Position numbers and translations under genes: made by a program | Assembly (NCBI GenBank): GCA_039970095.1 | Contig: JBDVMP010000107.1 | Coordinates: 115,313 to 179,312 of the forward strand | DNA from: JAMZMI01 sp039970095 | GTDB lineage: Bacteria > Bacteroidota > Bacteroidia > Cytophagales > Cyclobacteriaceae | Direction of reading: 5' to 3' | Length of the DNA stretch: 64,000 bases | Notes under the pieces: model-generated | The model's input: the letters and a program-made list of their open reading frames with translations, nothing else | Database searches by the model: none | Told to the model about the DNA's origin: nothing | Shown: positions 17,803 through 26,766 of the stretch, piece after piece | How the letters are laid out: the number at the start of each line of letters is the position of its first letter | Position numbering within the stretch: the first letter of the stretch is position 1

Positions 17803-19416
17803 ATGAAAACACTAATAAATAAATATATAAACATGAGGTTTGGACTAGGAGTCTGTTTGGCTTTCCTGCTGGCGTCATGTGGTGAGGACGAGAATGTTCT
17901 CAAGGGAACTGAACCCAGTCACAGGGTGGTTTATACATCGCAAATGTTCAATGATAATACCATTAATGTTAATTCGCATATTGATTTTGCAGATGTTTCG
18001 CAGGGTATTATCTCCAGGGAATGGGTTTTTCCGGCTGAGGCCAATGTAACATTAAGTGGTAAAACGTCTGATCCTCAGCTGACAGCATTTTTTACTACAC
18101 CGGGCGAATTTGAAATTGGGTTAAACCAAACGTTCAAGAACCCAGCATTTGCGGAGCGGGATACGGTGGCAACAAGCAACACACTTGATACATTGATTAC
18201 GGTGATTGTGCTTCCACGAGTAGTTATTAGTTCCATTAAGGTAAATATTTTGGAAGGAGAAACATTAGGTGCTGAGATAAATCTGTCAGCAGCCACACCT
18301 ACTGAAATATCTTTCGGAAAAACAGTAAGGTTTACCTATACTGCTACTGGCGATCCTACAGCAGTTGTGGGTGATTTGGACGATGCAGTTTTGATTAAAC
18401 ATGATGCTGAAAATGATTTCTTCGACGTTCAATATGGAGTACTCAATAAAGTTTTTGGTATCGATGCTCTTTTACAGCGAAATGAACCTTTGAGTTACGA
18501 TACGATTAGTTTCTCGAACTTCGTAAAAGCTATTCCTTCAACCGATCCCGTAACCATAGATGGAATATTCGAAAGGAGTGGAAATATTTATGTTGATTTT
18601 TCAAGAGGCATAGATGAATCTACATTGAAAGGTTCAGATTTTGCAATTGAACTAACAACCAAAGCGGGAGGTACACTCAATCCAAGTATTGCGAGCGCAA
18701 CTGTTAGCGATGATGACAATAGCTTGGCCGTTCTTATTTTGGACGGAGATCAGATGTTTGATGATGACGCTGGGAAGATTACATTTACATCCGGCAAACT
18801 TCGTTCCCTTGATGCTTACCTAATTGATGACTTTACAGATCATACCATCGATCATGAGACAGTAAATTTCTTTGAAGAGAGCAATTTTGATTGGAGCTTT
18901 GAAAAAGATGGGTTGGTTAATTGGTTACATAATGATATCCCAGAATACAGCTGGTGGCAAGGGTCTCTTTCTCAAAACTTCACAGCGGCCAGAAGTTCAG
19001 TACAGGTACATGAAGGTTCAACCAGTTTGAAAGTTTCTGTTGATGCAAACCAGGGTAATGTTGGTATCTTCTCCAAGAATGCCGATGGAACGCGTCACAC
19101 CTATGACATCCCACAAGGAATTACTGCTAAGATCTCTGTTTGGATTTATGTGGAAGCGCCATTAGCTGGTAATGGAAATACACACCTGAAAATGAGGCTT
19201 CCTGAAGTGGAAATGGGGTGGGGGGAGCACGGCCCAGCCGGATTCTTTAATAACCAGCCCGTTGGTGAATGGTTTCAGTTTGAAGATATAATATCTACAA
19301 ATAACAAAACTGACGCTGGAGCCACCGTATGTGTGAATCCTGTCAACTTTGACAACAATGCCCTCACATTTTATATTGATGATATGGTGTTGCAGGAATG
19401 GAACGCAAGACCATAA
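17803..19416 (+). CDS. SusE/SusF-like surface lipoprotein with C-terminal carbohydrate-binding-like domain
   Basis: A 537-residue lipoprotein, third gene of the SusCD block, 14 bases after SusD. The lipobox is LLASC (Cys about residue 26), followed by GEDEN. The middle has PKD/Ig-like beta domains; residues 380-535 form a jelly-roll-like domain (LKVSVDANQGNVGIFSK to FYIDDMVLQEW) like family carbohydrate-binding modules. Position and architecture fit a surface glycan-binding protein. A second ATG at 17833 would also leave a usable signal peptide. No enzyme motif is visible. Confidence 0.75.
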   Translation: MKTLINKYINMRFGLGVCLAFLLASCGEDENVLKGTEPSHRVVYTSQMFNDNTINVNSHIDFADVSQGIISREWVFPAEANVTLSGKTSDPQLTAFFTTPGEFEIGLNQTFKNPAFAERDTVATSNTLDTLITVIVLPRVVISSIKVNILEGETLGAEINLSAATPTEISFGKTVRFTYTATGDPTAVVGDLDDAVLIKHDAENDFFDVQYGVLNKVFGIDALLQRNEPLSYDTISFSNFVKAIPSTDPVTIDGIFERSGNIYVDFSRGIDESTLKGSDFAIELTTKAGGTLNPSIASATVSDDDNSLAVLILDGDQMFDDDAGKITFTSGKLRSLDAYLIDDFTDHTIDHETVNFFEESNFDWSFEKDGLVNWLHNDIPEYSWWQGSLSQNFTAARSSVQVHEGSTSLKVSVDANQGNVGIFSKNADGTRHTYDIPQGITAKISVWIYVEAPLAGNGNTHLKMRLPEVEMGWGEHGPAGFFNNQPVGEWFQFEDIISTNNKTDAGATVCVNPVNFDNNALTFYIDDMVLQEWNARP

Positions 19417-19431
19417 GCCGATAGCTTTTTC

Positions 19432-19481
19432 GACCAATGAAGTTTTTGGAATCCATTAATGGATTCCAAAAACTTCTGGTC
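19432..19481 (+). other. Perfect 38-bp palindrome (RNA hairpin) between SusCDE and the catabolic operon
   Basis: Positions 19439-19476 are an exact palindrome centred on CATTAATG, with arms GAAGTTTTTGGAATCC and its complement. Outside it, GACCA (19432-19436) pairs with TGGTC (19477-19481) across a two-base bulge. No T-run follows, so it is not a classic terminator. It may stabilise the SusCDE transcript or separate expression of the two blocks. Confidence 0.75.
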
Positions 19482-19530
19482 ACTCACTTAGATGAGGATA
19501 GTTCCTCTGCAAGATTAAATTAGTCTGAAT

Positions 19531-20700
19531 ATGCCTAAAATTGAAAAAATAGAAAGCTTTGTAATCAGCCACGAACTTGAAAACCCATTTTACTTTTCTC
19601 AGTGGGAGTACAAAACAAGAAGAATTTGTCTGGTTAAGATTACGCTTGAGGATGGGACATATGGTTGGGGTGAGGGTTATGGCCCTGCCCAGGTCATTAA
19701 ATCTGGAGTAGAGTTTTTTGCTCCACTTTTAATAGGAAAAGAGGCTTTGGAGCACGAAACCATATGGCAGGAAATGTACCTCAGATCCATGGACTATGGT
19801 AGAAGTGGTGTTTTTCAATCGGCGGTCAGCGCTATAGATGTGGCATTATGGGATCTTAAGGGTAAATTATTTAATCAACCAGTTGCTGTACTTTTAGGAG
19901 GGATTAAGAATCCGGTTATTGAACCTTATGCTACGGGGCTTTACTTTGAAAGAGTTAAAGACCTGAAGCAAAAGCTTGTGAATGAAGCACTGGAGTACAA
20001 AGTACAGGGTTTTAAGGCTGTAAAAATGAAGGTGGGTCTTGGGATTGAGGAAGATCTTATTTACATCGAAGCAATTCGCACGGCGATCGGTAAGGACATG
20101 AGGCTAATGATAGATTCCAATCATGCCTATTCATTTAAAGAGGCGGTTAAACTAGCCAAAATTGCTGAGAAATTTGACATTGGGTGGTTTGAGGAACCAC
20201 TATCTCCAGAAGACTATGAGGGTTACAGAAAGCTAAGAAATTCAACTTCAATACCGATAGCCGGAGGTGAATGTGAGTATCTCACATTTGGCTTCAAGCG
20301 ATTACTCGAAAATGAATGTGTTGATATTCTTCAACCAGACATTTGTGCAACTGGTGGACTCACAGAAGCCAAACGCATAGCGACTTTGGCAAGAACCTAT
20401 AACAAGGATTTGGTCCCACATACTTGGGGAACATGGATAGCGATCAGTGCGGCTGCTCATTTTGTCTCTAATCTGGACAAAAACCCTGGACGCATGTATG
20501 GAGATCTTCCAACCATGGAATTGGATCGAACAGAAAATGCTTTGAGGGATGACGTGACCTGCCACACCCTGAATATTAATGAGGGGTTGTTGAGAATATC
20601 TGATGCGCCTGGATTAGGTGTCGAGGTTAACCTCGATAAGCTTCATGAACACTTAGAACAAGAGACATTACAGAATGAAGGAATTAAAGTTCGGTCATAA
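19531..20700 (+). CDS. dauB: Enolase-superfamily 3,6-anhydrogalactonate cycloisomerase (DauB type)
   Basis: A 389-residue cytoplasmic enzyme of the mandelate racemase branch of the enolase superfamily, probably converting 3,6-anhydrogalactonate to 2-keto-3-deoxygalactonate. Catalytic features: KMK (Lys165, Lys167), metal ligands Asp195 (MIDSN), Glu221 (WFEEP) and Glu247 (GGECE), and the Asp270/His297 dyad (QPDICATGG, VPHTWG). The reaction is assigned from the next three genes, which complete the anhydrogalactose route; carrageenan context points to the D-sugar (DauB), while the agar pathway uses a close L-specific relative. Its end overlaps the next gene by 26 bases. Confidence 0.85.
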   Translation: MPKIEKIESFVISHELENPFYFSQWEYKTRRICLVKITLEDGTYGWGEGYGPAQVIKSGVEFFAPLLIGKEALEHETIWQEMYLRSMDYGRSGVFQSAVSAIDVALWDLKGKLFNQPVAVLLGGIKNPVIEPYATGLYFERVKDLKQKLVNEALEYKVQGFKAVKMKVGLGIEEDLIYIEAIRTAIGKDMRLMIDSNHAYSFKEAVKLAKIAEKFDIGWFEEPLSPEDYEGYRKLRNSTSIPIAGGECEYLTFGFKRLLENECVDILQPDICATGGLTEAKRIATLARTYNKDLVPHTWGTWIAISAAAHFVSNLDKNPGRMYGDLPTMELDRTENALRDDVTCHTLNINEGLLRISDAPGLGVEVNLDKLHEHLEQETLQNEGIKVRS

Positions 20701-22120
20701 AAAATTATACATAGCCGGTGAGCTTGTTGAGTCATCTAATAATGACACAGTCAACGTAGTAAATCCAGCTGATGAGCAGGTCTGTGCTACTGTTGCTTGG
20801 GCAACCAAGGAAGACACTTTAAAGGCATTAGGATCAGCGCAAGCGGGTTTTGAAGTGTGGTCTCAGATGTCAGTTGATGAGCGCAATGTTTGGATCAATA
20901 AACTCCGTGACAAGCTCATCGAAAACGAAGTGCTTTTGCGAGAAAGCATTATGTTCGAAATGGGCAAGAATTGGCACGTAACCGCTGAAGATTTTAAGAG
21001 CATTACGGATTCCTTAAAATATTATTCTGAAGAGATTAAGAACCGCAAAGACATTGATATAAAGGATATCGATGGTACACACGAACACCGAATGGTTAGC
21101 CAGCCATTGGGCGTTGCGGCGGCCTTTCTCGCCTATAATTTCCCGCTATTGAACTTAGGTTTTAAACTAGGGCCGGCCCTGGCAGCAGGATGTAGTATTA
21201 TTTTGAAACCATCTGAATTTTCTCCGCTATCAGCATATATTATCGGAGAATTGGCTCATGAGATTGGATTTCCAAAAGGGGTGATCACAGTCTTGTGTGG
21301 AGATACACCCGACGTGGGGATTCCGCTCTGCGAAAGTACAATTCCAAGGTTGATTACCATGATTGGATCAACCGGTACGGCACAAAAGCTTATTGAACAG
21401 AGCAGCAAAACATCTATTAAAAGATATAGTATGGAGTGTGGTGGTAACGCCCCTTTTATAGTCTTTGATGACGCAAATTTGGAGGCAGCTGTTGATTTAG
21501 GAGCTGGTATGAAGCTTTACAATAGTGGTCAGATATGTGTGGCGCCAAACAGGTATTTCGTTCATGAGGATGTGATTGACAACTTTACCGATGGGTTGGC
21601 AGAAAAGTTTAAAAATGCCAGAATTGGATTTGCCCGGGAGGACAATCCTGATATTGGGCCTCTTGCCAATAAACAATCGGTTGAGAAAGTTCAGAGTATT
21701 GTGGAAGAAGCAGTTGCTCAGGGAGGGAAAATAGTTACAGGTGGAAAGGCGCTCGGTCAGCCAGGAACCTATTACGAGCCAACTGCGATTAGATTGACCA
21801 ACCCGAAAGCTGAAGTTTTACAAAGGGAGATTTTTGGGCCAGTTTCCATTATTGTTCCTTTTAGAACCAAAGAAGAAGTTCTAGAATTGGCAAATGATAC
21901 CGATGCTGGTCTTGCTTCTTATGTATTTACAGAGGATTTGGAGTTACAGAAATTTTTTTCCGATAAACTGGAGTTTGGCGAGGTTCAATTAAATGGGGCA
22001 AAGTATGATATTTACTTACCTCACGGTGGAGTAAAAAACAGCGGCATTGGACATGATTGTTCTCCATACGCGCTTGATGATTATCTTATTAAAAAACGGG
22101 TTTCTCGTTCGCTGAAATGA
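20675..22120 (+). CDS. dauA: Aldehyde dehydrogenase, probable 3,6-anhydrogalactose dehydrogenase (DauA type)
   Basis: A 481-residue NAD(P)-dependent aldehyde dehydrogenase. The catalytic set is complete: Asn155 (YNFP), Lys178 (LKPSE), Glu254 (MECGGNAP) and nucleophile Cys288 (NSGQICVAPNRY). It would oxidise the open aldehyde of 3,6-anhydrogalactose to the acid used by the upstream-encoded cycloisomerase. The start at 20675 overlaps the previous gene, and its TGA overlaps the next ATG by four bases, so the operon is translationally coupled. Sugar stereochemistry (D here, from carrageenan context) is inferred. Confidence 0.85.
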   Translation: MKELKFGHKKLYIAGELVESSNNDTVNVVNPADEQVCATVAWATKEDTLKALGSAQAGFEVWSQMSVDERNVWINKLRDKLIENEVLLRESIMFEMGKNWHVTAEDFKSITDSLKYYSEEIKNRKDIDIKDIDGTHEHRMVSQPLGVAAAFLAYNFPLLNLGFKLGPALAAGCSIILKPSEFSPLSAYIIGELAHEIGFPKGVITVLCGDTPDVGIPLCESTIPRLITMIGSTGTAQKLIEQSSKTSIKRYSMECGGNAPFIVFDDANLEAAVDLGAGMKLYNSGQICVAPNRYFVHEDVIDNFTDGLAEKFKNARIGFAREDNPDIGPLANKQSVEKVQSIVEEAVAQGGKIVTGGKALGQPGTYYEPTAIRLTNPKAEVLQREIFGPVSIIVPFRTKEEVLELANDTDAGLASYVFTEDLELQKFFSDKLEFGEVQLNGAKYDIYLPHGGVKNSGIGHDCSPYALDDYLIKKRVSRSLK

Positions 22121-23061
22121 GTCAATCCTCACCTTATTTTCTTAGCTGCGATTGGGGAACCACGAACTTCCGATTGAGATTAATAGATCGTGATTCTCTG
22201 CAGATTCAAAAAGAACACAAGTCCAACCAAGGGATCAAATCGCTGCACTTAGCAGCAAAGAATTCGATTCAATCACAATTTGATTATTTCTCTGATTTCA
22301 TTGTAGCGCAATTAGCCCAAAACTTCGGTGAATATTCGAATGTGCCGTTGGTTTGTACCGGCATGCTTTCATCTACACTAGGCCTTAAGGAGCTGCCTTA
22401 TGCAGTGATGCCCTTTCCGCGATCTGGAGAGGATTTAGTAACTGAGGAGATTAATTTAGGCAATGGCCGGGAATTGCTATTGGTATCTGGAGCGAGAAGT
22501 GAGCTTGGATTTATGCGTGGTGAAGAGGTTCAGGCCATCGGCTTGTCAGAGAAGCTGGGGTCTGAAGGGATACTCATTCTTCCGGGTACTCATTCAAAGC
22601 ATGTCTCTTTTGATCAAGAGTATTTCACGGAAGTAAAAAACTTCATGACGGGAGAGCTCTTCAATGTACTGGTTAGGCATTCTATTCTTTCCACAGCCGC
22701 ACAAGAATGCTCGTGGGATGACAATTATCGAAATACCTTTTTGTCCGGGGTTTCCAGGGGGATTAATGAAGGGCTGGGTTCACAATTACTCACTACCCGT
22801 GCAAAACAAATGTTCAAAGGCCAATCAACGGGTCAGGGGTATTTCTACTTGAGTGGTTTGATTATTGGAGACGAAATTTCAACCCTACGAACACATCATG
22901 GTCATGTTTATATGGCGTCTAGTGATGCGACTTTTCCTCTTTATAAGTTGGCTTTGGAATCATTGATTTCGCCAGATAGACTTTCAATGTTTGAAAATCA
23001 AACATTGCGTAACGCCTTATTTACTGGTCAAAGAAAAATGCTTCATAATCATGGATGGTAA
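22117..23061 (+). CDS. dauC: 2-keto-3-deoxygalactonate kinase (DgoK family, DauC type)
   Basis: A 314-residue sugar-acid kinase of the DgoK family, phosphorylating 2-keto-3-deoxygalactonate at C6 with ATP. The family signature CDWGTTNFRLRL lies at residues 10-21 (phosphate-binding loop), with GMLSS near 90 and LPGTHSKHV near 155. It starts in a four-base ATGA overlap with the dehydrogenase and its end overlaps the aldolase start. It is third in the anhydrogalactose pathway and may also serve galactonate. The cellular location is cytoplasmic. Confidence 0.9.
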   Translation: MSQSSPYFLSCDWGTTNFRLRLIDRDSLQIQKEHKSNQGIKSLHLAAKNSIQSQFDYFSDFIVAQLAQNFGEYSNVPLVCTGMLSSTLGLKELPYAVMPFPRSGEDLVTEEINLGNGRELLLVSGARSELGFMRGEEVQAIGLSEKLGSEGILILPGTHSKHVSFDQEYFTEVKNFMTGELFNVLVRHSILSTAAQECSWDDNYRNTFLSGVSRGINEGLGSQLLTTRAKQMFKGQSTGQGYFYLSGLIIGDEISTLRTHHGHVYMASSDATFPLYKLALESLISPDRLSMFENQTLRNALFTGQRKMLHNHGW

Positions 23062-23686
23062 ATTTGATATAACAACATTTTGTAACAAAGGACCGATTGT
23101 CGGTATCCTACGCGGAAATACTCTGGATGAAGCTGAGTTCATAGCTGATTGTTATGTGCAGGCTGGGTTGTACGCTCTTGAGATCACTATGAATACGAAG
23201 GGCGTTGGAGAAATTATCTCTGTCCTAAGTACAAAATACCCACAGTTGACCATTGGGGCCGGGACAGTTTGTAAACCTGAAGATTTAGATAATGCAATAA
23301 GTTATGGAGCGCAATTCATAGTGACTCCCATTATCGACGAAATGGTAATTTCAAAGGCAGTGGAACATGGAGTTCCGATTTTCCCTGGGGCATATACGCC
23401 ATCAGAGATTTACAAAGCATGGTCTTTGGGTGCGACGGCCATCAAAATTTTTCCTGCTACCACTTTAGGGCCTGGTTATGTCAAAGATGTGCTGGCGCCA
23501 CTGAACGAGATCAAATTACTTCCAACAGGAGGAGTCGCTAGAGACAACATAAAAGCATTTTTTGATGCTGGTGCATTTGGCGTTGGTATGGGAAGTTCTC
23601 TCATCGATAAAAAAATGCTTGCTCAGAGAGATGCAGATGGGCTCGTGAGTCATCTGACTTCCATTAAAGAAGCCATTATTAAATAA
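23051..23686 (+). CDS. dauD: 2-keto-3-deoxy-6-phosphogalactonate aldolase (Eda/DgoA family, DauD type)
   Basis: A 211-residue class I aldolase of the KDPG/KHG family, splitting the kinase product into pyruvate and glyceraldehyde-3-phosphate. Catalytic Glu44 (ALEITM) and Schiff-base Lys122 (AIKIFPA) are present, with IRG-like ILRGN at 19-23 and the phosphate-binding PTGGV. The start at 23051 (MDGKFDITTF) is chosen because the longer frame from 22991 runs deep into the kinase gene. It ends in TAATG shared with the next gene. This closes the pathway to central metabolism. Confidence 0.9.
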   Translation: MDGKFDITTFCNKGPIVGILRGNTLDEAEFIADCYVQAGLYALEITMNTKGVGEIISVLSTKYPQLTIGAGTVCKPEDLDNAISYGAQFIVTPIIDEMVISKAVEHGVPIFPGAYTPSEIYKAWSLGATAIKIFPATTLGPGYVKDVLAPLNEIKLLPTGGVARDNIKAFFDAGAFGVGMGSSLIDKKMLAQRDADGLVSHLTSIKEAIIK

Positions 23687-25188
23687 TGAGAATAAGTATA
23701 AAACATATGTTAAATAGATTATTTGCCACAGTCAGGTTGCTAAGCTTGTATTGTTTGATCTTTTGCTTATTGAGTTGCCAAAGTTCAATTCAAAAGAAAG
23801 ATTCACGGAATGAGACATCATCATTCTATCCAGCTTCAGATCCTTTGAATGAGGAAGGTTGGGTGCTCAATGAATCGTTGAGTGATGAATTTGAAGGATC
23901 GGAGCTCGATCCGGGAAAGTGGTTCGTTGAGGGACAAAATGGAGACTATTACATATGGAAAGGGCGTGCGCCTTCTCAGTTTGTTCCTCATAATGCATTT
24001 CTGGAAGATGGTAAACTCAAATTGAGAACCCAATGGGAGCCTGATTATCCGTTTGCACAAGAGAGCTATGCGGATGGAAGCAACAATGATTCCTATGGGA
24101 TTCATGAAGGCCAACCACTCCCCGTGACTACCGCTGGTGTTATTACCAAAAAGCGATTCTTAAACGGATACATGGAAATTAAGTCTAAAGTTGGGAATGC
24201 GGCCATTACAGGAGCTTTTTGGGCCATAGGGTATGAACAAGAACTCGATGTTTTTGAACAAATGGGCAATCCGAAACTTTCTAAGGACGGATCAATTCGT
24301 GAGAATACGATTCGTACTGCGGTACATGATTGGAGCCCTCCGGCGGTCAGACCAACCAAAGCTTTTGGAAATGACGAACAAGTAGCATACAGAACCGCAG
24401 ATGAGTTCCACATTTATGGAGCAGAATGGGGCAGGGATTACCTGAAGATCTTTAGGGATGGCGAGCTTACTTATCACGTGAATCAAGATGAATTGGGAAC
24501 AGATTGGGTACTCAACAATCCGATGGAAATATGGCTGGATTCTGAGATATTCAAATGGCTGGGTGTACCGCACAAAGAAGAATTGCCCGTAGATTTTGAA
24601 ATAGAATACCTGCGCGTTTGGCAAAAGCCAAACGATAATTTGCTCGCTCCTCAGTTCTATGGTTTTGAAGGGCCCATTTTATTTGAAGAGGAGGCAAGAC
24701 CTTTGATGCTACTACCTGAGAGTTCTGTGCCGGATGGGTATCAGAAGTTTTGGTTGATTGACAGCATATCGGCTAAGTATTTTGTGATCAACGAAGGTCA
24801 ATACAGTTCTGGAGTGAATAGTTTGGAATTCACAGGGTTTGGTAAAAATGAAAAACTGGAAGCGGAGAGCGTTGTAGCATTGTCACCAAAAGGAGCCATC
24901 AATATTCCTTCTGGAGATTATGAATTGTCATTTAATATTTGGTTAAACCAGGGTAGAGCGGTTTCCAAATTGTACCTGTCCTTTGAAAATCCCAAACTCG
25001 AAATCCCAATAGATCTGACTGGTTTAGAAAGACAAGAATGGATCACGATTAAAAGAGACATTTCACGCTCCGAAGCTTCAAGTTCTGAAGATCAATTCAA
25101 GATCGAAATTCGAGCTGAGGATGTACCGGAAATTAAAGCTTCAAAGCTGTTCATAGATGACATAGCTATTAAACCTAACACCAACTAA
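23686..25188 (+). CDS. GH16 endo-galactanase lipoprotein (furcellaranase/carrageenase-like group)
   Basis: A 500-residue lipoprotein (lipobox LLSC, Cys31). Residues 55-315 form a GH16 jelly roll with catalytic ELDVFE (Glu186, Asp188, Glu191), the ExDxxE pattern of agarase/carrageenase-type GH16 enzymes. Residues 320-500 form a beta-sandwich like a carbohydrate-binding module, homologous to the part after the GH16 domain of the fusion protein at 51.7 kb. It is similar to two other GH16 domains here but distinct from the two kappa-carrageenase-like ones; GH16 subfamily 13 (furcellaranase-like) is a guess. It follows the aldolase without a gap (TAATG), so it is expressed with the catabolic genes. 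Confidence 0.85.
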   Translation: MRISIKHMLNRLFATVRLLSLYCLIFCLLSCQSSIQKKDSRNETSSFYPASDPLNEEGWVLNESLSDEFEGSELDPGKWFVEGQNGDYYIWKGRAPSQFVPHNAFLEDGKLKLRTQWEPDYPFAQESYADGSNNDSYGIHEGQPLPVTTAGVITKKRFLNGYMEIKSKVGNAAITGAFWAIGYEQELDVFEQMGNPKLSKDGSIRENTIRTAVHDWSPPAVRPTKAFGNDEQVAYRTADEFHIYGAEWGRDYLKIFRDGELTYHVNQDELGTDWVLNNPMEIWLDSEIFKWLGVPHKEELPVDFEIEYLRVWQKPNDNLLAPQFYGFEGPILFEEEARPLMLLPESSVPDGYQKFWLIDSISAKYFVINEGQYSSGVNSLEFTGFGKNEKLEAESVVALSPKGAINIPSGDYELSFNIWLNQGRAVSKLYLSFENPKLEIPIDLTGLERQEWITIKRDISRSEASSSEDQFKIEIRAEDVPEIKASKLFIDDIAIKPNTN

Positions 25189-25201
25189 ACCAAGTCCTGA
25201 T

Positions 25202-26755
25202 ATGAGAAATGCATTTATTTACGCCTCTATTGTTGCCATGGGCGGATTAATATTTGGCCTGGATGCTGCATTGATTTCAGGGACAGTTGGTTTCATAACT
25301 AAGGAATTTGACCTCACTGCGATTCAGCAAGGAATGGCCGTAGGTGCACCTGCCTTCGGTGTTTTAATTGCCTTATTGTTTGCAGGATTCTTGAGTAATC
25401 GATTCGGACGTAAAAGGACCATTCAACTAATAGCTGCCCTTTATGTGATATCAGCAGTCGGATCCGCACTTGCCACAAGTTATTGGATGTTAGTTGCTGC
25501 ACGTTTTTTGGGCGGACTCGCTTTTACATCTATTTCGCTTGCCGCCATGTACATTGGGGAAATCGCACCTTCTAAGCTGCGAGGTAAACTGGTGTCCATG
25601 ATTCAGATTTTGATCGTTGTGGGGCTCTCGGGCGCTTATTACATAAATAATTACATCCTTAAAGCGGTGAAGGCGGGAGCAGAGTGGGCCGTGACGTACG
25701 GAGTGGATGACAATGTATGGAGATGGATGCTCGGCTCAGAAATTCTGCCAGCACTGATCTGGTTCGTCTTATTAATATTCATTCCAAGAAGCCCATCCTG
25801 GTTAATGTTTAAGGGGCGCGAGGAAGAAGCTCGGGCATCTCTACGCAAATTAATACCTGAAGATCAGATCGATCATCATATCAAGGAAATGAAGAAAAGC
25901 CTTGAGAAAAGTGACCAAAGCCATTCGCTTGGGGCACAATTCAAGGAAATGATGAGTCAACCAATGAGGGTCATTCTAATTGTGGCTGTGACAATAGCCA
26001 TCGCCCAACAGGCAACAGGAATAAATGCCATTCTTTTTTATGCACCCACGGTTTTTGAGCAATTGGGAATGGGAACTGATGCGGCATTTACGCAAACAAC
26101 CTGGATTGGGTTAACCAGTGTTGTTTTTACATTGCTAAGTCTCCTTTTGGTGGATAAACTGGGAAGAAGACCATTGATCATATGGGGTATGGTTTGGATT
26201 ATTGCGAGTCTTGGTTTAGCAGCCTTTGGGTTTAGTCAGGCAAGATATACTTTAACCGAAGATGATCTAACGGAATTATCGGACGTGGTGAATTCAGAAA
26301 GGTTGGCTCCCATGATTGGGACTGAGTACGAAAACGACATAGCATTCAAGAACGAATTGATTGCTGTATTGGGTGAAACTGATGCCAGAAACCATTCCAG
26401 CGTGTTGTTGCAAAAGGCAGCCACCATGAATGCAAGCCTTATCTTATTTAGCATATTAAGTATCATCGCCGCATTTCATTTTTCAGTAGGTCCGGTTATG
26501 TGGGTTTTGTTCTCAGAAATATTCCCAATATCCATCCGGGGAATTGCTATTCCAGTAGTAACATTCATTACCAGCTTTGTAAGCTGGCTGGTGCAGCAAT
26601 TTTTCCCGTGGCAACTGGCTAACATGGGAGGTACAAGCATCTTCCTGTTCTATGCGGGTTCTGTTTTTTTAGGGCTGGTTATTCTTTATAAATATTTGAT
26701 TGAAACCAAGGGGTTGTCAATTGAGGAGATTCAAGCAAAGTTGGCTATTAAGTAG
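25202..26755 (+). CDS. MFS sugar porter (SP family)
   Basis: A 517-residue inner-membrane symporter with 12 expected helices. Sugar-porter signatures are present: GLIFGLDAALISG in helix 1, RFGRKR in loop 2-3, PRSPSWL after helix 6, QQATGINAILFYAP in helix 7, DKLGRRPL in loop 8-9, and ETKG near the end. An insert of about 60 residues between helices 9 and 10 (TLTEDDLTELSDVV...) is longer than in typical sugar porters and probably periplasmic. It would import galactose, anhydrogalactose or small oligosaccharides for the adjacent cytoplasmic enzymes. Confidence 0.9.
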   Translation: MRNAFIYASIVAMGGLIFGLDAALISGTVGFITKEFDLTAIQQGMAVGAPAFGVLIALLFAGFLSNRFGRKRTIQLIAALYVISAVGSALATSYWMLVAARFLGGLAFTSISLAAMYIGEIAPSKLRGKLVSMIQILIVVGLSGAYYINNYILKAVKAGAEWAVTYGVDDNVWRWMLGSEILPALIWFVLLIFIPRSPSWLMFKGREEEARASLRKLIPEDQIDHHIKEMKKSLEKSDQSHSLGAQFKEMMSQPMRVILIVAVTIAIAQQATGINAILFYAPTVFEQLGMGTDAAFTQTTWIGLTSVVFTLLSLLLVDKLGRRPLIIWGMVWIIASLGLAAFGFSQARYTLTEDDLTELSDVVNSERLAPMIGTEYENDIAFKNELIAVLGETDARNHSSVLLQKAATMNASLILFSILSIIAAFHFSVGPVMWVLFSEIFPISIRGIAIPVVTFITSFVSWLVQQFFPWQLANMGGTSIFLFYAGSVFLGLVILYKYLIETKGLSIEEIQAKLAIK

Positions 26756-26766
26756 ATATTAGAGTT

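Noticed and set aside
19531..23686. Reading the anhydrogalactose genes as an agar (L-anhydrogalactose) pathway
   Set aside because: The enzymes are close between the two pathways, but no agarase family (GH50, GH86, GH118) or GH117 was seen, whereas GH127 and kappa-carrageenase-like GH16 enzymes are present. The L-form remains possible until tested.
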